Notes: generated by a model not told the origin, from the letters alone. Counted from the stretch's first letter, positions 20,001 through 33,381 are shown. The stretch: DNA of 64,000 nt from Austropuccinia psidii (GCA_023105745.1 JALGQZ010000015.1:23231499-23295498); one strand, 5' to 3'. Numbers and translations: made by a program.

Positions 20001-22264
20001 CAGTATTATTAAAGCCCATGCCTCAGAATAAAAAGGAAATTCAGTCATTCTTAGGTTTTGCAGGATATTACAGGCAACATATTAAAGATTTTGCATCCAT
20101 AGCAAGACCACTTTATAAGTTGTGTGACAAAGACACAGTGTTTGAGATGACTGTTGACAGAGTCAAAGCTTTTGAGTCTCTAAGAGAAGCATTGACCACT
20201 GCTCCACTCTTACTGATACCAGACTTTAAATTGCCTTTCAAACTGTATATTGATGCATCAGGGGATGGACTGGGTGCTGGACTTCACCAAGTTCAGATCA
20301 TAAATGATAAGCCTGTAGAAGGACCCATATGTTTCATATCCAGGCAAATCAAACCAACTGAAGCCAGATATGGAGCAAGTCAAATGGAATGTCTATGCCT
20401 TGTCTGGGCCTTAGAGAAATTAAACTACTTCTTAGAGGGATGTGTTTTTGAAGTAATAACAGATTGTAGAGCTGTCAAATCACTTTTGAACATGAAAACA
20501 CCCAACAGACACATGCTCAGATGGCAAATAGCCATACAAGAATACAGAGGAAATATGACTATTGTTCATAAGGATGGGAATATTCATAAGAATGCAGATG
20601 GACTAAGAAGATGGCCATTACCAAATAATATTGATAATCCTGCTTATGTGCCAGAAGAAACTTCACCACAAATTCCAATAGAAGGAATAAGTGTTACAGA
20701 CTTGAACACCACCTTCTTTGAAGAAGTCAGAAGCAGCTATACTCAAGATAAGAATTGTAGCATCTTATGCCAATTACTTAACAAAGACTGTAAAGACAAC
20801 TCTCTAATACATGCCTTGGATGAAGTATGGAGAAAATCTTATGATGAAGGAAGATTTCATCTACTGGATGGTATAATTTACCACAGAACCAAGCACACAT
20901 GTGTCATGACAGTTGTAGACAGGTCATTAATCAATCTTGTACTGAAAGAATGCCATGATAGTCCCTTTTCAGGGCATCTGTCTGAAGACAGAACAAGAGA
21001 GAAAGTAAAGACCTGCATATGGTGGCCAATGTGGCAGAAAGATGTTGCAGAGTATTGCAAAACCTGTGACAGATGCCAAAAGGCAAATAAATCCACTGGC
21101 AAAAGACTTGGAAATATGATAAGAATCCAAGAACCAAACAGACCTTGGGAAATTGTCCATATGGATTGGGTAACTGGCATACCACCAGGAGGTGACAGGC
21201 GCTATAATGCTTGCCTAGTAATTGTGGACAGATTCAGTAAAACTCCAATCTTTTTACCATGTCACAAAGATGATACAGCCATGGATACAGCTCTTCTGAT
21301 ATGGAATAGAGTAGTGTCATGGACTGGGATATTTACAAATATCATCAGTGATAGAGATCCCAAATTCACTTCAGCACTATGGACAAATCTTCACCAATTA
21401 TTTGGCACTAAACTGTCTTTCTCTACAGCCTACCACCCACAAACTGATGGCCTGGCTGAAAGGATGATCCAAACCTTGGACGACATGGTGAGAAGATTTT
21501 GTGCATATGGCCTTGAATTCAAAGATTGTGATGGATTTACCCATGATTGGTGTACTCTGTTGCCAGCACTGGAATTAGCATATAAAACATCAATCCATGC
21601 CAGCACCAATCAGACTCCTGCTATTCTAGAAAAAGGATGGAACCCCAAGTTACCCCAAGATTCCTTGAGGAAAGACTTAATTGAAATACATCCCACAGCT
21701 GCTAGCTTCAAAGGAATGCTAGACAAAGCTAGAAAGCATGCAGTGAGATGCATGGAGGACTCTTTTGCATATGCTAAAGATAAATGGGATAAATCACATG
21801 CAACTCCAGATTTCAAAGTGGGGGACCTAGTACTTGTATCCACCACTAACTTCAATAACATCAAAGGATGTAAAAAGTTGAAAGACTCCTTTGCAGGACC
21901 TTTTGTGATTAAGGCCCTCCATGGAGAAAATTCTGTTGAAGTAGAGTTATCTGAAGAACTTAGCAATAAGCACCCTACATTTCCAGTGAGCTTGATAAAG
22001 CCATATAAATCTAGTGATGCTGAGAAATTTCCCTTGAGGAATAAGATTCCCCAAGTTATACCTCCTATTGAGACATCTGGTGCTAAGAAAATTACCAAAG
22101 TTCTTAAAGAAAGGAAATTAAGAACCAAGAAGGTAAGGGAATACCTTGTTAGGTACAGTGACCCAACTTGTGAAGATGAATGGTTAGAAGAAAAAGATTT
22201 ACCAGAAGCTACCAAACTCCTCAGAAGATTCAGACACACTAGAAACACCAATATTACAAAGTAA
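16340..22264 (+). CDS. Gag-Pol polyprotein of A1 (Gag, protease, RT, RNase H, integrase, chromodomain)
   Basis: Uninterrupted 1974-codon frame. Residues 1-220 overlap ORF1 in another frame and may not be real; the protein may begin at Met221 (17000). Gag: coiled-coil-like Asn/Lys-rich region about 225-430, capsid-like region about 485-635 ([14 protein letters not shown]), zinc knuckle C687-X2-C690-X4-H695-X4-C700. Protease: D808-P-G, atypical for [16 protein letters not shown], then Y1156-I-D-D. RNase H: first Asp near 1305 (YIDASGDG), then ME, TDC and NAD motifs. Integrase: zinc site H1539, H1546 and CKTCDRC; catalytic D1609, D1671 and E1707 with the usual 35-residue D-E spacing. A GPF module ([12 protein letters not shown]) and a chromodomain (about 1928-1970) end it. 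The chromodomain marks it as a chromovirus, acting in virus-like particles and the nucleus. The single frame implies no Gag-Pol frameshift. Confidence 0.93.
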   Translation: MPSTRSGASYNPSSSSQKGNRRDYGRSQPGTEGKGSLDDFQTTKLGHSEADNTILPSKRADTATTSLCGHIQSQPQCIQQCTSIQGVPDPCRPVEELHEFLPDSKKILGPSQHLQIAQWMASIDGEEKHDAFDTRMEEKQPSTTQTSAKNSPSGQQQQFQREKAATNSKQGQREGTSPKTLQPGLQNPKDSAGCHGKCISDGQNHDGITEEGGSQIKVPEMISDIFDSIPELYNAINDVKKHLSDKNETICNNIKTNNLSLCQINETLMCFEKVLRTIKNSNNDNSSNNKINEQSAIIKELTDKYSKFNIDDIIETRIKQAINIIKTDNKKVLDDISNSFTEVKTYTIALKKCFDASQEEVSKLSMKLNQVTADNTRQTELWQELTHKEEMYKIEVINLIQSFQHEYRNSQRCSNSKMNDIEQILNTLPRMSTPLNQNEGTRIPNPQVLDPDNSQLKNELSTSFHNLEPSMGQALLKEVPKLKEWPHFSGEGEYDHMEFIRGIDMIKEDFELPDRLVTARFNTLFTRSAHRWYIKIRQAHGHQSWTWWKTEIINKWANDAWRFNVETAFEYAKFNADKDKALPWFCQQKDRLTALYPDMSEFMMHRKILRQCGGDLEHSVKSRTTEQSSAEDIINILEEVTTRTKIGSSRVYLKTRFNTPWKDSVDKNPKENSSNIKYKSADTVRKCHICQSTTHLANTCPKRGKINEIDIEKGPDVEKEDIIEDNSDDKSSIFSESSKDIENINATFDIMESYSHLPQLSNGQVDLSKVQDAQLMKTKPNRGKGYTAGNPFITEMVIDNKPTKLLLDPGAFCSCVGKSFLKTCVPNFEDQLLPIDGIKFNSASNPMKALGIFETNFILPHINGNLRITVEFVVMENSSSTHFILGNDYLIMYGIDLHNNKDRYFTIGDNKRQKFAVLPFKRQITVNKVSPVNLELEKFNTEQLSEAEISLDLTDKQENELSSLLYDHRGAFATDKEPLGAIIGHEVDIILNIERPYPPLLRRPAYPASPKSRQALEIHIKELLDLGVIRKVGHNEEVEITTPVIVAWNNGKSRMVGDFRALNTYTVPDRYPIPKIQIALTQISQAVYITTMDALKGFHQNVVTPRARKYLRIIVHCGVYEYLRMPFGIKNEPSHFQRMMNEIFPEELSEGWLIIYIDDIIICSKTWEENMYRLSRVLTKIQSVNMKISLKKCHFGFKELKALGHVVSRLSLGIDKNKVAAVLLKPMPQNKKEIQSFLGFAGYYRQHIKDFASIARPLYKLCDKDTVFEMTVDRVKAFESLREALTTAPLLLIPDFKLPFKLYIDASGDGLGAGLHQVQIINDKPVEGPICFISRQIKPTEARYGASQMECLCLVWALEKLNYFLEGCVFEVITDCRAVKSLLNMKTPNRHMLRWQIAIQEYRGNMTIVHKDGNIHKNADGLRRWPLPNNIDNPAYVPEETSPQIPIEGISVTDLNTTFFEEVRSSYTQDKNCSILCQLLNKDCKDNSLIHALDEVWRKSYDEGRFHLLDGIIYHRTKHTCVMTVVDRSLINLVLKECHDSPFSGHLSEDRTREKVKTCIWWPMWQKDVAEYCKTCDRCQKANKSTGKRLGNMIRIQEPNRPWEIVHMDWVTGIPPGGDRRYNACLVIVDRFSKTPIFLPCHKDDTAMDTALLIWNRVVSWTGIFTNIISDRDPKFTSALWTNLHQLFGTKLSFSTAYHPQTDGLAERMIQTLDDMVRRFCAYGLEFKDCDGFTHDWCTLLPALELAYKTSIHASTNQTPAILEKGWNPKLPQDSLRKDLIEIHPTAASFKGMLDKARKHAVRCMEDSFAYAKDKWDKSHATPDFKVGDLVLVSTTNFNNIKGCKKLKDSFAGPFVIKALHGENSVEVELSEELSNKHPTFPVSLIKPYKSSDAEKFPLRNKIPQVIPPIETSGAKKITKVLKERKLRTKKVREYLVRYSDPTCEDEWLEEKDLPEATKLLRRFRHTRNTNITK
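17000..17003 (+). promoter_or_regulatory. ATGA stop-start overlap between ORF1 and Gag
   Basis: The ORF1 stop TGA (17001-17003) overlaps an ATG (17000-17002) that is Met221 of the long frame. The same ATGA is kept in A2. Such overlaps allow termination-reinitiation in several fungal RNA viruses and retroelements. Here it offers a second way to start Gag. Confidence 0.5.
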
Positions 22265-22269
22265 TACTC

Positions 22270-22287
22270 TTTTTTAGGAGGAGGGAA
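22270..22287 (+). other. Polypurine tract of A1
   Basis: TTTTTTAGGAGGAGGGAA lies six bases after the gag-pol stop and abuts the 3' LTR; it is the expected plus-strand primer. Confidence 0.8.
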
Positions 22288-23354
22288 TGTGAGCCTTAGA
22301 GGTAATTTCATATACCCAAAAGACCACAAATACAAAATTAACATATTAATATAAATAAAATAAATTTATTTATATTATTAAAATAAAAATCAAAATATGA
22401 ATATAAAGTTCTATTCAAAATAAAAAAAAATTAATTACAATTTAAAAATAAAATTACATCAAATTTTGAAATTATAAAATTACATTTATACTTGAAAAAA
22501 TTAAGTAAAAATGAATTTTTAACAAAATTGTGAAAAAATAAAAAAATTTGGAAAAAAGTTAAATAAAACTTATTGTAACTTTTTATCCAATAAATAAACA
22601 TATAAAACTTATTTCACCATTGGATTCCTCATAAAAAATCAGGTGGGGTCACCTCTGAGTGAAATTCTTGTAACTCAACTCTAAATAAGCTTAAATTAAG
22701 TTTCTAGTATTTTCAATACAAAAGTTGAAAATCCTCAAAACCTTAATACAATTCACACCACATGTGGTGTTAACCATCAATTTTTGTGTTAAAATTGAGG
22801 TGTTGTGTTTAATTTAGAAGTTATGAGGAATTGAAATATTTTCAATTGAATTCAATTGAAACGTCAAAATGTGCGCGTGTATTACATAAGTGAACTTTGA
22901 TTTACATATGAGGTGTCAATTATTACTGTATTGTACTGTACAATTGAATTGAATTACATATGTAAAGTATAAGTATAATACATGATGAGGAATTAAAGGA
23001 AAAATAAATTGGAAAGATTAAATTTGGGGGGGAAAAGGAACTCCAGCTCTAAGGGGGATGTAGACCCCCAAAATCCTTGCTGACAGGTGTGGGATGTCAA
23101 AATTCACGCAAAAGTTTATCACTTTTGGCCTGGAATTGAGTTACAGGGTCTGTGGACTCAATTGATGATGAGGTTTTGATACCAACTGGGGTAGTTTTAG
23201 CTGTTGCCAAGAGGGTAAAACTACCCTTAAGATAAAACAATCATAATAAAAACAGTTTTAACTGGTTTCTACGCCTCTGACACACATTCTGACGTGTTTT
23301 GAAGGCTCTAGGCCTGGTATTGCTATAGTAATGGCTGATTTAAGGGTCTAAAAT
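22288..23354 (+). repeat. 3' LTR of A1, first part
   Basis: Matches the 5' LTR base for base apart from scattered substitutions. It stops at TAAGGGTCTAAAAT, where A2 begins. The rest resumes at 33387. Confidence 0.95.
23350..23354 (+). repeat. Target-site duplication of A2, left copy (AAAAT)
   Basis: Identical to 33382-33386. The site lies in the ggctaaaaat tandem array of the A1 LTR. Confidence 0.95.
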
Positions 23355-25150
23355 TGTAAGGTGTGGATATGAAACTTTGATTAAAAATCAAGTACTTTTC
23401 CTGTCCTCAAAATTTGTATAAGGTAAAAATCAATTAAAAATAGTATGAAATATTATTTTTAAGAGAAAACACGCCAATTTTATTGTTTATAACTTTATTA
23501 GTATAAAACAATAATATAAAAATTTATTGTTTTACCAACAATAAAGATTTATCCAAAAAATACTCTACAAGAGATATTTTAAGGCTACAAAAGAAATTTC
23601 TTCAAGAGCAATTTCAATTGGAATTAATTGAGCAAAGAACTGCAAGCAATTAATTAAAGAACAAAGTCTTTAAGAAGAATATTAAAGAGAAAACACGCCC
23701 AAAAGTGACAAAGTTAACAGTGATGAAAGATGCTTTAATTCACTTTTGGGGTGGTTCAGGGGTAAAAATGATTATAAGAGTTACAAACAATGATTATAAT
23801 GATTTTTTCACGTGGTTAAAAGGATTAAAATGATTTAAAAGTGGTGGTTGGAATCTTTGATTGATTGGTTTAACAGGTTTAAACTAATTAATAAAAGGAA
23901 AAGATTCTAACATGAAGAGAAAAGTGGGGCAAAGAAGACATTCTTTTATAGCCATCAATTCTCTTACTCCAAAAGTAAAATTTACTCTTGTCAGTCGTGA
24001 AAAACAGTCTGACAACAGAAAAGCCAATTATGGCATCATTGAACCCTGGTTTAGACCAAAAAGGGCTGGTTTAAGCCATTTTTAGCCATTTTTAGCCATT
24101 TTTAGCCATTTTAGACCCTTAAATCAGCCATTACTATAGCAATACCAGGCCTAGAGCCTTCAAAACACGTCAGAATGTGTGTCAGAGGCGTAGAAACCAG
24201 TTAAAACTGTTTTTATTATGATTGTTTTATCTTAAGGGTAGGTTTACCCTCTTGGCAACAGCTAAAACTACCCCAGTTGGTATCAAAACCTCATCATCAA
24301 TTGAGTCCACAGACCCTGTAACTCAATTCCAGGCCAAAAGTGATGAACTTTTGCGTGAATTTTGACATCCCACGCCTGTCAGCAAGGATTTTGGGGGTCT
24401 AGCTCCCCCTTAGAGCTGGAGTTCCTTTTCCCCCCCAAATTTAATCTTTCCAATTTATTTTTCCTTTAATTCCTCATCATGTATTATACTTATAATTTAC
24501 ACATGTAATTCAATTCAATTGTACAGTACAATACAGTAATGATTGACACCTCATATGTAAATCAAAGTTCACTTATGTAATACACGCGCACATTTTGACA
24601 TTTCAATTGAATTCAATTGAAAATACTTTAATTCCTCATAACTTCTAAACTAAACACAACACCTCAATTTGAACACAAAAATTGATGGTTAACACCACAT
24701 GTGGTGTGAATTAAATTAAGGTTTTGAGGATTTTCAACTTTTGTATTGAAAATACTAAAAACTTAATTTAAGCTTATTTAGAGTTGAGTTACAAAAATTT
24801 CACTCAGAGGTGACCCCACCTGATTTTTTATGAGGAATCCAATGGTGAAATAAAATTTATATGTTTATTTATTGGATAAAAAGTTATAATAAATTTTATT
24901 TAACTTTTTTCCAAATTTATTTATTTTTTCACAATTTTGTTAAAATTTCATTTTTACTTAAATTTTTCAAGTATAAATGTAATTTTATATTTACAAAATT
25001 TAAAGTAATTTTATTTTTAAATTATAATTTTATATTTATATTTTTTATTTTTCTTTTAATAATATAAATAAATTTATTTTATTTATATTAATATGTTATT
25101 TTTTATATTTGTGGTCTTTTGGGTATATGAAATTACCTCTAAGGCTCACA
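23355..25150 (-). repeat. 3' LTR of A2
   Basis: 1796 bp, TGTAAGGT...GGCTCACA in plus-strand reading. Compared with its own 5' LTR it lacks 26 bp near 23713 (lost between two GTGAC copies) and has one extra 10-bp unit of the ttttagccat array near 24080-24110. Net difference 16 bp. Confidence 0.95.
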
Positions 25151-25168
25151 TTCCCTCCTCCTAAAAAA
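25151..25168 (-). other. Polypurine tract of A2
   Basis: Reverse complement of the A1 tract (TTCCCTCCTCCTAAAAAA in plus reading), between the LTR and the gag-pol stop. Confidence 0.8.
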
Positions 25169-25173
25169 GAGTA

Positions 25174-28100
25174 TTACTTTGTAATATTGGTGTTTCTAGT
25201 GTGTCTGAATCTTCTGAGGAGTTTGGTAGCTTCTGGTAAATCTTTTTCTTCTAACCATTCATCTTCACAAGTTGGGTCACTGTACCTAACAAGGTATTCC
25301 CTTACTTTCTTGGTTCTTAATTTCCTTTCTTTAAGAACTTTGGTTATTTTCTTAGTACCAGATGTCTCAATAGGAGGTATAACTTGGGGAATCTTATTCC
25401 TCAAGGGAAATTTCTCAGCATCACTAGATTTGTATGGCTTTATCAAGCTTACTGGAAATGTAGGGTGCTTATTGCTAAGTTCTTCAGATAACTCTACTTC
25501 AACAGCATTTTCTCCATGGAGGGCCTTAATCACAAAAGGTCCTGCAAAGGAGTCTTTTAACTTTTTACATCCTTTGATGTTATTGAATTTAGTGGTGGAT
25601 ACAAGAACTAGGTCCCCCACTTTGAAATCTGGAGTTGCATGAGATTTATCCCATTTGTCTTTAGCATATGCAAAAGAGTCCTCCATGCATCTCACTGCAT
25701 GCTTTCTAGCTTTGTCTAGCATTCCTTTGAAGCTAGCAGCTGTGGGATGTATTTCGATTAAGTCTTTCCTCAAGGAATCTTGGGGTAACTTGGGGTTCCA
25801 TCCTTTTTCTAGAATAGCAGGAGTCTGATTGGTACTGGAATGGATTGATGTTTTATATGCTAATTCCAGTGCTGGTAACAGAGTACACCAATCATGGGTA
25901 AATCCATCACAATCTTTGAATTCAAGGCCATATGCACAAAATCTTCTCACCATGTCCTCTAAGGTTTGGATCATTCTTTCAGCCAGACCATCAGTTTGTG
26001 GGTGGTAGGCTGTAGAGAAAGACAGTTTTGTGCCAAATAATTGGTGAAGATTTGTCCATAGAGCTGAAGTGAATTTGGGATCTCTATCACTGATGATATT
26101 TGTAAATATCCCAGTCCATGACACTACTCTATTCCATATCAGAAGAGCTGTATCCATGGCTGTATCATCTTTGTGACATGGTAAAAAGATTGGAGTTTTA
26201 CTGAATCTGTCCACAATTACTAGGCAAGCATTATAGCTCCTGTCACCTCCTGGTGGTAGGCCAGTTACCCAATCCATATGGACAATTTCCCAAGGTCTGT
26301 TTGGTTCTTGGATTTTCATCATATTTCCAAGTCTTTTGCCAGTGGATTTATTTGCCTTTTGGCATCTGTCACAGGTTTTGCAATATTCTGCAACATCTTT
26401 TTGCCACATTGGCCACCATATGCAGGTCTTTACTTTCTCTCTTGTTCTGTCCTCAGAAAGATGTCCTGAAAAGGGACTATCATGGCATTCTTTCAGTACA
26501 AGATTGATTAATGACCTGTCTACAACTGTCATGACACATGTGTGCTTGGTTCTGTGGTAAATTATACCATCCAGTAGGTGAAATCTTCCTTCATCATAAG
26601 ATTTTCTCCATACTTCATCCAAGGCATGTATTAGAGAGTTGTCTTTACAGTCTTTGTTAAGTAATTGGCATAAGATGCTACAATTCTTATCTTGAGTGTA
26701 GCTGCTTCTGACTTCTTCAAAGAAGGTGGTGTTCAAGTCTGTAACACTTATTCCTTCTATTGGAATTTGTGGTGAAGCTTCTTCTGGCACATAAGCAGGA
26801 TTATCAATGTTATTTGGTAATGGCCATCTGCTTAGTCCATCTGCATTCTTATGAATATTCCCATCCTTATGAACAATAGTCATATTTCCCCTGTATTCTT
26901 GTATGGCTATTTGCCATCTGAGCATGTGTCTGTTAGGTGTTTTCATGTTCAAAAGTGATTTGACAGCTGTACAATCTGTTATTACTTCAAAAACACATCC
27001 CTCTAAGAAATAGTTCCATTTCTCTAAGGCCCAGACAAGGCATAGACATTCCATTTGACTTGCTCCATATCTGGCTTCAGTTGGTTTGATTTGCCTGGAT
27101 ATGAAACATATTGGTCCTTCTACAGGTTTGTCATTTATGATCTGAACTTGGTGAAGTGCAGCACCTAGTCCATCCCCTGATGCATCAATATACAGTTTGA
27201 AAGGCAATTTAAAGTCTGGCATCAGTAAGAGTGGAGCAGTGGTCAATGCTTCTCTTAGAGACTCAAAAGCTTTGACTCTGTCAACAGTCATCTCAAATAC
27301 TGTGTCTTTGTCACACAACTTATAAAGTGGTCTTGCTATGGATGCAAAGTCTTTAATGTGTTGCCTGTAATATCCTGCAAAACCTAAGAATGACTGAATT
27401 TCCTTCTTACTCTGAGGCATGGGTTTTAACAATACTGCTGCAACTTTGTTTTTATCAATTCCAAGGGATAAACCAGATACAACATGTCCTAGTGCCTTAA
27501 GTTCTTTAGATCCAAAATGACATTTCTTCAAGGAGATTTTCATGTTTACTGATTGGATTTTTGTCAAAACTCTTGATAATCTGTACATGTGCTCCTCCCA
27601 AGTCTTTGAACAGATAATAATGTCATCAATGTAAATGATTAACCATCCCTCTGAGAGTTCTTCAGGGAAGATTTCATTCATCATTCTTTGGAAGTGTGAA
27701 GGTGCATTTTTGATACCAAAGGGCATCCTTAAGTATTCATACACTCCACAATGAACAATAATTCTCAAGTATTTTCTTGCTCTTGGTGTTACCACATTTT
27801 GATGGAATCCTTTAAGGGCATCCATAGTGGTTATATACACTGCTTGAGATATTTGAGTAAGGGCAATTTGGATTTTTGGTATTGGGTATCTGTCTGGAAC
27901 AGTGTAAGTGTTCAGAGCTCTAAAGTCCCCAACCATTCTGGATTTTCCATTATGCCACGCCACTATGACTGGTGTAGTTGTTTCTACTTCCTCATTGTGG
28001 CCTACTTTTCTTATTACACCAAGGTCTAGAAGTTCTTTGATATGAATTTCTAGAGCTTCTCTTGATTTTGGACTTGCTGGATAAGCAGGTCTTCTTAAGA

Positions 28101-31098
28101 GTGGTGGATAAGGTCTCTCAATGTTAAGAATGATGTCAACTTCATGACCAATAATTGCTCCCAGGGGTTCTTTGTCTGTAGCAAATGCTCCTCTGTGGTC
28201 ATACAAAAGGGAAGAAAGTTCATTTTCTTGCTTATCAGTCAGATGAAGGCTTATTTCAGCCTCACTTAACTGTTCAGACTTGAATTTCTCTAACTCTAAG
28301 TTGACTGGTGATACTTTGTTTACTGTAATTTGTCTTTTAAAGGGTAAAAAGGCAAATTTCTGGCGCTTATTGTCTCCAATTGTAAAGTATCTGTCTTTGT
28401 TATTATGTAAATCTATTCCATACATGATTAAATAGTCATTTCCCAATATAAAATGGGTACTAGAGCAATTTTCCATAACAACAAATTCAACTGTGATCCT
28501 TAAATTCCCATTTATGTGTGGGAATATGACATTGGTCTCAAAGATTCCTAATGCTTTCATTGGGTTACTTGCACTGTTGAATTTTATACCATCAATTGGT
28601 AACAATTGGTCTTCAAAATTTGGTACACAAGTCTTAAGAAAAGATTTTCCAACACAAGAGCAGAAGGCTACTGGGTCAAGCAAAAGTTTGGTGGGTTTGT
28701 TATCAATCACCACTTCTGTTATACAGGAGTTACCAGCTGTATAACCTTTTCCTCTGTTTGGTTTTGTCTTCATAAGTTGTGCATCTTGAACTTTTGATAA
28801 ATCAACTTGACCATTGCTCAATTGTGGTAAGTGGGAATAAGATTCCATGATGTCAAAAGTGGCATTGATATTTTCTATATCTTTTGAAGATTCAGAAAAT
28901 ATGGATGACTTATCATCTGAATTGTCTTCAATTATGTCTTCTTTTTCAACATCTGGTTCCTTTTCAATGTCAATTTCATTGATTTTCCCCCTCTTTGGAC
29001 ATGCATTGGCTAAATGGGTGGTGCTTTGGCAAATATGGCATTTTCTGACTGTATCTGCAGATTTATATTTAATATTACTAGAATTTTCTTTGGGGTTTTT
29101 GTCCACAGAATCTTTCCAAGGTGTATTAAACCTTGTTTTAAGATACACCCTACTAGAACCAATTTTGGTTCTGGTGGTTACTTCTTCTAGTATATTGATA
29201 ATATCTTCTGCTGAAGATTGTTCAGTAGTCCTGCTTTTGACAGCATGCTCTAAGTCACCTCCACATTGTCTCAGAATTTTTCTATGCATCATAAATTCTG
29301 ACATGTCAGGATATAATGCTGTTAATCTGTCCTTTTGTTGGCAAAACCATGGTAAAGCTTTGTCTTTATCAGCATTAAATTTGGCATATTCAAAGGCTGT
29401 TTCAACATTAAACCTCCAAGCATCATTTGCCCATTTGTTGATGATTTCGGTTTTCCACCAAGTCCAACTCTGGTGTCCATGTGCTTGTCTTATTTTGATG
29501 TACCATCTGTGAGCTGATCTGGTAAACAAGGTGTTAAACCTGGCTGTTACCAATCTGTCTGGTAATTCAAAATCCTCTTTGATCATGTCAATACCTCTAA
29601 TGAATTCCATATGGTCATACTCTCCTTCACCACTGAAGTGAGGCCATTCTTTAAGTTTTGGAACTTCTTTCAAGAGTGCTTGGCCCATTGATGGTTCCAA
29701 GTTATGAAAAGAAGTGGATAATTCATTTTTTAATTGTGAATTATCAGGATCCAATACTTGTGGATTTGGAATTCTTGTGCCCTCATTTTGATTTAGAGGT
29801 GTAGACATTCTTGGTAAGGTGTTCAGTATTTGTTCAATGTCATTCATTTTACTGTTGCTACACCTTTGGGAATTTCTGTATTCATGTTGGAAGCTTTGTA
29901 TTAAATTTATTACTTCAATTTTATACATTTCTTCCTTATGTGTCAGTTCTTGCCATAACTCTGTCTGTCTTGTATTATCAGCAGTGACTTGATTCAATTT
30001 CATTGATAATTTTGATACTTCTTCTTGTGAAGCATCAAAACACTTTTTCAAGGCAATGGTATATGTCTTTACTTCAGTAAATGAATTTGAAATGTCATCA
30101 AGGACTTTCTTGTTATCTGTCTTGATAATATTTATGGCTTGTTTAATTCTTGTTTCAATCATGTCATCAATATTGAATTTAGAATATTTATCTGTTAATT
30201 CTTTAATAATGGCAGATTGTTCATTTATTTTAATGTTAGAAGAATTGTCATTATTAGAATTTTTAATTGTTCTTAAAACTTTTTCAAAACACATAAGTGT
30301 TTCATTAATTTGGCACAGACTCAGGTTGTTTGTTTTAATGTTGTTACAAATGGATTCATTTTTATCAGAAAGATGTTTTTTCACGTCATTTATAGCATCA
30401 TACAACTCTGGGATGGAATCAAATATATCAGAAATCATTTCTGGAACTTTAATCTGGCTTCCTCCTTCTTTTGTAATTCCATCATGGTTCTGGCCATCTG
30501 AAATACATTTTCCATGGCATCCTGTTGAATCTTTGGAATCCTGTATCCCTGGCTGTAAGGTTTTGGAGCTTGTGCCTTCCCTTTGCCCTTGTTTGGAGGT
30601 TGTGGCTGCTTTTTCACGTTGGAATTGCTGCTGCTGGCCACTGGGGCTGTTTTTGGCACTGGTTTTGGTGGTGGAGGGTTGTTTTTCCTCCATTCCAGTG
30701 TCAAAAGCATCATGTTTTTCTTCTCCATCAATGGATGCCATCCATTGAGCAATTTGCAAGTGTTGGGATGGCCCAAGAATTTTCTTACAGTTAGGTATGA
30801 ATTCATGCAGTTTCTCCACAGATCTGCAAGGATCTGGTATTCTTTGTACTGAAGTGCATTGTTGTAAGCCTTCTGGCTGGCTTTGTAAATGTCCACTGAG
30901 GCTTCTTGTGGCGGTGTCAGCTCTTTTTGAAGGTAAAATAGTGTCATCAGCTTCAGAATTGGACAATTTATTGTTGTGGAAGTCTTTTACTGACCCTTGT
31001 CCTTCTGTATCTGATTGGCTTCTGCCATAATCACGTCTATGACCTTTTTGGGAGCTGCTTGAGGGTTTATAGCTTGCTCCTGATCTGGTTGAAGGCAT
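25174..31098 (-). CDS. Gag-Pol polyprotein of A2
   Basis: 1974 codons, the same length and domain order as A1: Gag with [14 protein letters not shown] knuckle, protease, RT ([12 protein letters not shown]), RNase H (DASGDG, ADGLSR), integrase (HHCC, D-D-35-E) and chromodomain. A2 keeps the expected residues where A1 deviates (NAP, GLSR), but its protease site reads [11 protein letters not shown], losing the glycine of the triad. From Met221 on the two proteins differ rarely (about five changes in the next roughly 400 residues). The first 220 residues differ at 36 positions. As in A1, that N-terminal part overlaps ORF1 and its translation is doubtful. The many plus-strand ORFs in this interval are shadows. 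Confidence 0.93.
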   Translation of the reverse strand: MPSTRSGASYKPSSSSQKGHRRDYGRSQSDTEGQGSVKDFHNNKLSNSEADDTILPSKRADTATRSLSGHLQSQPEGLQQCTSVQRIPDPCRSVEKLHEFIPNCKKILGPSQHLQIAQWMASIDGEEKHDAFDTGMEEKQPSTTKTSAKNSPSGQQQQFQREKAATTSKQGQREGTSSKTLQPGIQDSKDSTGCHGKCISDGQNHDGITKEGGSQIKVPEMISDIFDSIPELYDAINDVKKHLSDKNESICNNIKTNNLSLCQINETLMCFEKVLRTIKNSNNDNSSNIKINEQSAIIKELTDKYSKFNIDDMIETRIKQAINIIKTDNKKVLDDISNSFTEVKTYTIALKKCFDASQEEVSKLSMKLNQVTADNTRQTELWQELTHKEEMYKIEVINLIQSFQHEYRNSQRCSNSKMNDIEQILNTLPRMSTPLNQNEGTRIPNPQVLDPDNSQLKNELSTSFHNLEPSMGQALLKEVPKLKEWPHFSGEGEYDHMEFIRGIDMIKEDFELPDRLVTARFNTLFTRSAHRWYIKIRQAHGHQSWTWWKTEIINKWANDAWRFNVETAFEYAKFNADKDKALPWFCQQKDRLTALYPDMSEFMMHRKILRQCGGDLEHAVKSRTTEQSSAEDIINILEEVTTRTKIGSSRVYLKTRFNTPWKDSVDKNPKENSSNIKYKSADTVRKCHICQSTTHLANACPKRGKINEIDIEKEPDVEKEDIIEDNSDDKSSIFSESSKDIENINATFDIMESYSHLPQLSNGQVDLSKVQDAQLMKTKPNRGKGYTAGNSCITEVVIDNKPTKLLLDPVAFCSCVGKSFLKTCVPNFEDQLLPIDGIKFNSASNPMKALGIFETNVIFPHINGNLRITVEFVVMENCSSTHFILGNDYLIMYGIDLHNNKDRYFTIGDNKRQKFAFLPFKRQITVNKVSPVNLELEKFKSEQLSEAEISLHLTDKQENELSSLLYDHRGAFATDKEPLGAIIGHEVDIILNIERPYPPLLRRPAYPASPKSREALEIHIKELLDLGVIRKVGHNEEVETTTPVIVAWHNGKSRMVGDFRALNTYTVPDRYPIPKIQIALTQISQAVYITTMDALKGFHQNVVTPRARKYLRIIVHCGVYEYLRMPFGIKNAPSHFQRMMNEIFPEELSEGWLIIYIDDIIICSKTWEEHMYRLSRVLTKIQSVNMKISLKKCHFGSKELKALGHVVSGLSLGIDKNKVAAVLLKPMPQSKKEIQSFLGFAGYYRQHIKDFASIARPLYKLCDKDTVFEMTVDRVKAFESLREALTTAPLLLMPDFKLPFKLYIDASGDGLGAALHQVQIINDKPVEGPICFISRQIKPTEARYGASQMECLCLVWALEKWNYFLEGCVFEVITDCTAVKSLLNMKTPNRHMLRWQIAIQEYRGNMTIVHKDGNIHKNADGLSRWPLPNNIDNPAYVPEEASPQIPIEGISVTDLNTTFFEEVRSSYTQDKNCSILCQLLNKDCKDNSLIHALDEVWRKSYDEGRFHLLDGIIYHRTKHTCVMTVVDRSLINLVLKECHDSPFSGHLSEDRTREKVKTCIWWPMWQKDVAEYCKTCDRCQKANKSTGKRLGNMMKIQEPNRPWEIVHMDWVTGLPPGGDRSYNACLVIVDRFSKTPIFLPCHKDDTAMDTALLIWNRVVSWTGIFTNIISDRDPKFTSALWTNLHQLFGTKLSFSTAYHPQTDGLAERMIQTLEDMVRRFCAYGLEFKDCDGFTHDWCTLLPALELAYKTSIHSSTNQTPAILEKGWNPKLPQDSLRKDLIEIHPTAASFKGMLDKARKHAVRCMEDSFAYAKDKWDKSHATPDFKVGDLVLVSTTKFNNIKGCKKLKDSFAGPFVIKALHGENAVEVELSEELSNKHPTFPVSLIKPYKSSDAEKFPLRNKIPQVIPPIETSGTKKITKVLKERKLRTKKVREYLVRYSDPTCEDEWLEEKDLPEATKLLRRFRHTRNTNITK

Positions 31099-31346
31099 AT
31101 TTATGATTAAAAAAGGCTTAAAATAGTATTTTTACGTCAAAAACTTACTATTGGCCAAATTTTTGGCTTTCTGAAGTGTATTACTTATATCCAAGTTAAT
31201 TAATTCAGAAGATATTGGTTCAGGTTGATTATTTTGAGTCACAATAACAGTACTATTATGATCAGAATTAACAGTACTGGCAGGGATAATGCTGGTTACT
31301 GTTGAGGCTGTTTCAATGTTTTCTTGTCTTACCACGTTGTCAGACA
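30435..31346 (-). pseudogene. ORF1 of A2, broken by a nonsense codon
   Basis: Same exon plan as A1: a leader intron 31422-31347 would create A|TG. The coding exon runs 31346-31149, the intron 31148-31085 (GTAAGT to CCAG), and the second exon 31084-30435. The core FYLQKEL...LADLW...NGWHP and the C-terminal helix are conserved. A TAA at 30989-30987, where A1 codes Leu, interrupts it about 30 codons into the second exon. The Met that A1 has five codons in is Val here, which matters little if the spliced ATG is the start. Downstream ATGs could still give a shortened protein. Confidence 0.6.
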
Positions 31347-31550
31347 CTAAAATTAATGAAAAAACCAATTAATTAAGTAAAAAAAGGTTATTTCAAAAAA
31401 GAAATAAAAATATAAGCCTCACTTATAATATGAAAAAAAAATTTTTAAGGATTTTTTTGGATTATAAGTATTTTTTATATGTTTTTAAATTTTTCAATAT
31501 AAGAAAAAAGATTTAAAAAGAGTAAAAAAAAATATGTCACAGGTAAAATA

Positions 31551-31569
31551 TCACGGCTGGGCCCCCAAA
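31551..31569 (-). other. Primer-binding-site candidate of A2
   Basis: Reverse complement of the A1 motif (TTTGGGGGCCCAGCCGTG on the element strand), adjacent to the 5' LTR. Confidence 0.6.
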
Positions 31570-33381
31570 TGTAAGGTGTGGATATGAAACTTTGATTAAA
31601 AATCAAGTACTTTTCCTGTCCTCAAAATTTGTATAAGGTAAAAATCAATTAAAAATAGTATGAAATATTATTTTTAAGAGAAAACACGCCAATTTTATTG
31701 TTTATAACTTTATTAGTATAAAACAATAATATAAAAATTTATTTTTTTACCAACAATAAAGATTTATCCAAAAAATACTCTACAAGAGATATTTTAAGGC
31801 TACAAAAGAAATTTCTTCAAGAGCAATTTCAATTGGAATTAATTGAGCAAAGAACTGCAAGCAATTAATTAAAGAACAAAGTCTTTAAGAAGAATATTAA
31901 AGAGAAAACACGCCCAAAAGTGACCAGAGTGAATTTGGAAACAAAGTGACAAAGTTAACAGTGATGAAAGATGCTTTAATTCACTTTTGGGGTGGTTCAG
32001 GGGTAAAAATGATTATAAGAGTTACAAACAATGATTATAATGATTTTTTCACGTGGTTAAAAGGATTAAAATGATTTAAAAGTGGTGGTTGGAATCTTTG
32101 ATTGATTGGTTTAACAGGTTTAAACTAATTAATAAAAGGAAAAGATTCTAACATGAAGAGAAAAGTGGGGCAAAGAAGACATTCTTTTATAGCCATCAAT
32201 TCTCTTACTCCAAAAGTAAAATATACTCTTGTCAGTCGTGAAAAACAGTCTGACAACAGAAAAGCCAATTATGGCATCATTGAACCCTGGTTTAGACCAA
32301 AAAGGGCTGGTTTAAGCCATTTTTAGCCATTTTTAGCCATTTTAGACCCTTAAATCAGCCATTACTATAGCAATACCAGGCCTAGAGCCTTCAAAACACG
32401 TCAGAATGTGTGTCAGAGGCGTAGAAACCAGTTAAAACTGTTTTTATTATGATTGTTTTATCTTAAGGGTAGTTTTACCCTCTTGGCAACAGCTAAAACT
32501 ACCCCAGTTGGTATCAAAACCTCATCATCAATTGAGTCCACAGACCCTGTAACTCAATTCCAGGCCAAAAGTGATGAACTTTTGCATGAATTTTGACATC
32601 CCACGCCTGTCAGCAAGGATTTTGGGGGTCTAGCTCCCCCTTAGAGCTGGAGTTCCTTTTCCCCCCCAAATTTAATCTTTCCAATTTATTTTTCCTTTAA
32701 TTCCTCATCATGTATTATACTTATAATTTACACATGTAATTCAATTCAATTGTACAGTACAATACAGTAATAATTGACACCTCATATGTAAATCAAAGTT
32801 CACTTATGTAATACACGCGCACATTTTGACATTTCAATTGAATTCAATTGAAAATACTTTAATTCCTCATAACTTCTAAACTAAACACAACACCTCAATT
32901 TTAACACAAAAATTGATGGTTAACATCACATGTGGTGTGAATTAAATTAAGGTTTTGAGGATTTTCAACTTTTGTATTGAAAATACTAAAAACTTAATTT
33001 AAGCTTATTTAGAGTTGAGTTACAAAAATTTCACTCAGAGGTGACCCCACCTGATTTTTTATGAGGAATCCAATGGTGAAATAAATTTTATATGTTTATT
33101 TATTGGATAAAAAGTTATAATAAATTTTATTTAAATTTTTTCCAAATTTATTTATTTTTTCACAATTTTGTTAAAATTTCATTTTTACTTAAATTTTTCA
33201 AGTATAAATGTAATTTTATATTTACAAAATTTAAAGTAATTTTATTTTTAAATTATAATTTTATATTTATATTTTTTATTTTTATTTTAATAATATAAAT
33301 AAATTTATTTTATTTATATTAATATGTTATTTTTTATATTTGTGGTCTTTTGGGTATATGAAATTACCTCTAAGGCTCACA
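31570..33381 (-). repeat. 5' LTR of A2
   Basis: 1812 bp. It has the full CAGAGTGAATTTGGAAAC segment missing from the 3' copy and one fewer 10-bp array unit. Single-base differences from the 3' LTR are few (for example TTTGCATG versus TTTGCGTG), consistent with a recent insertion. Confidence 0.95.

Larger units (their letters stand above)
23355..33381 (-). mobile_element. Complete Ty3/gypsy chromovirus A2 nested in the A1 3' LTR
   Basis: Minus-strand element of 10,027 bp. In plus coordinates it runs 3' LTR 23355-25150, purine tract, gag-pol 31098-25174, ORF1, primer-binding region, 5' LTR 31570-33381. Perfect AAAAT duplications flank it, and the A1 LTR reads continuously across the site. It is younger than A1 by position, and its two LTRs differ by few substitutions. 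Its gag-pol frame is fully open. Weak points are DPV in the protease motif and a nonsense codon in ORF1. Confidence 0.97.

Noticed and set aside
21610..22344. 244-codon minus-strand ORF, with a similar plus-strand ORF at 25109-25642
   Set aside because: Exact antisense of the integrase end and chromodomain of A1 and A2; the translation is low-complexity Leu/Ser with no motif.
24861..25067. Phe/Ile/Lys-rich 68-codon ORFs in A LTRs (also 33092-33298)
   Set aside because: AT-rich LTR sequence; breaks in the other LTR copies show no selection.
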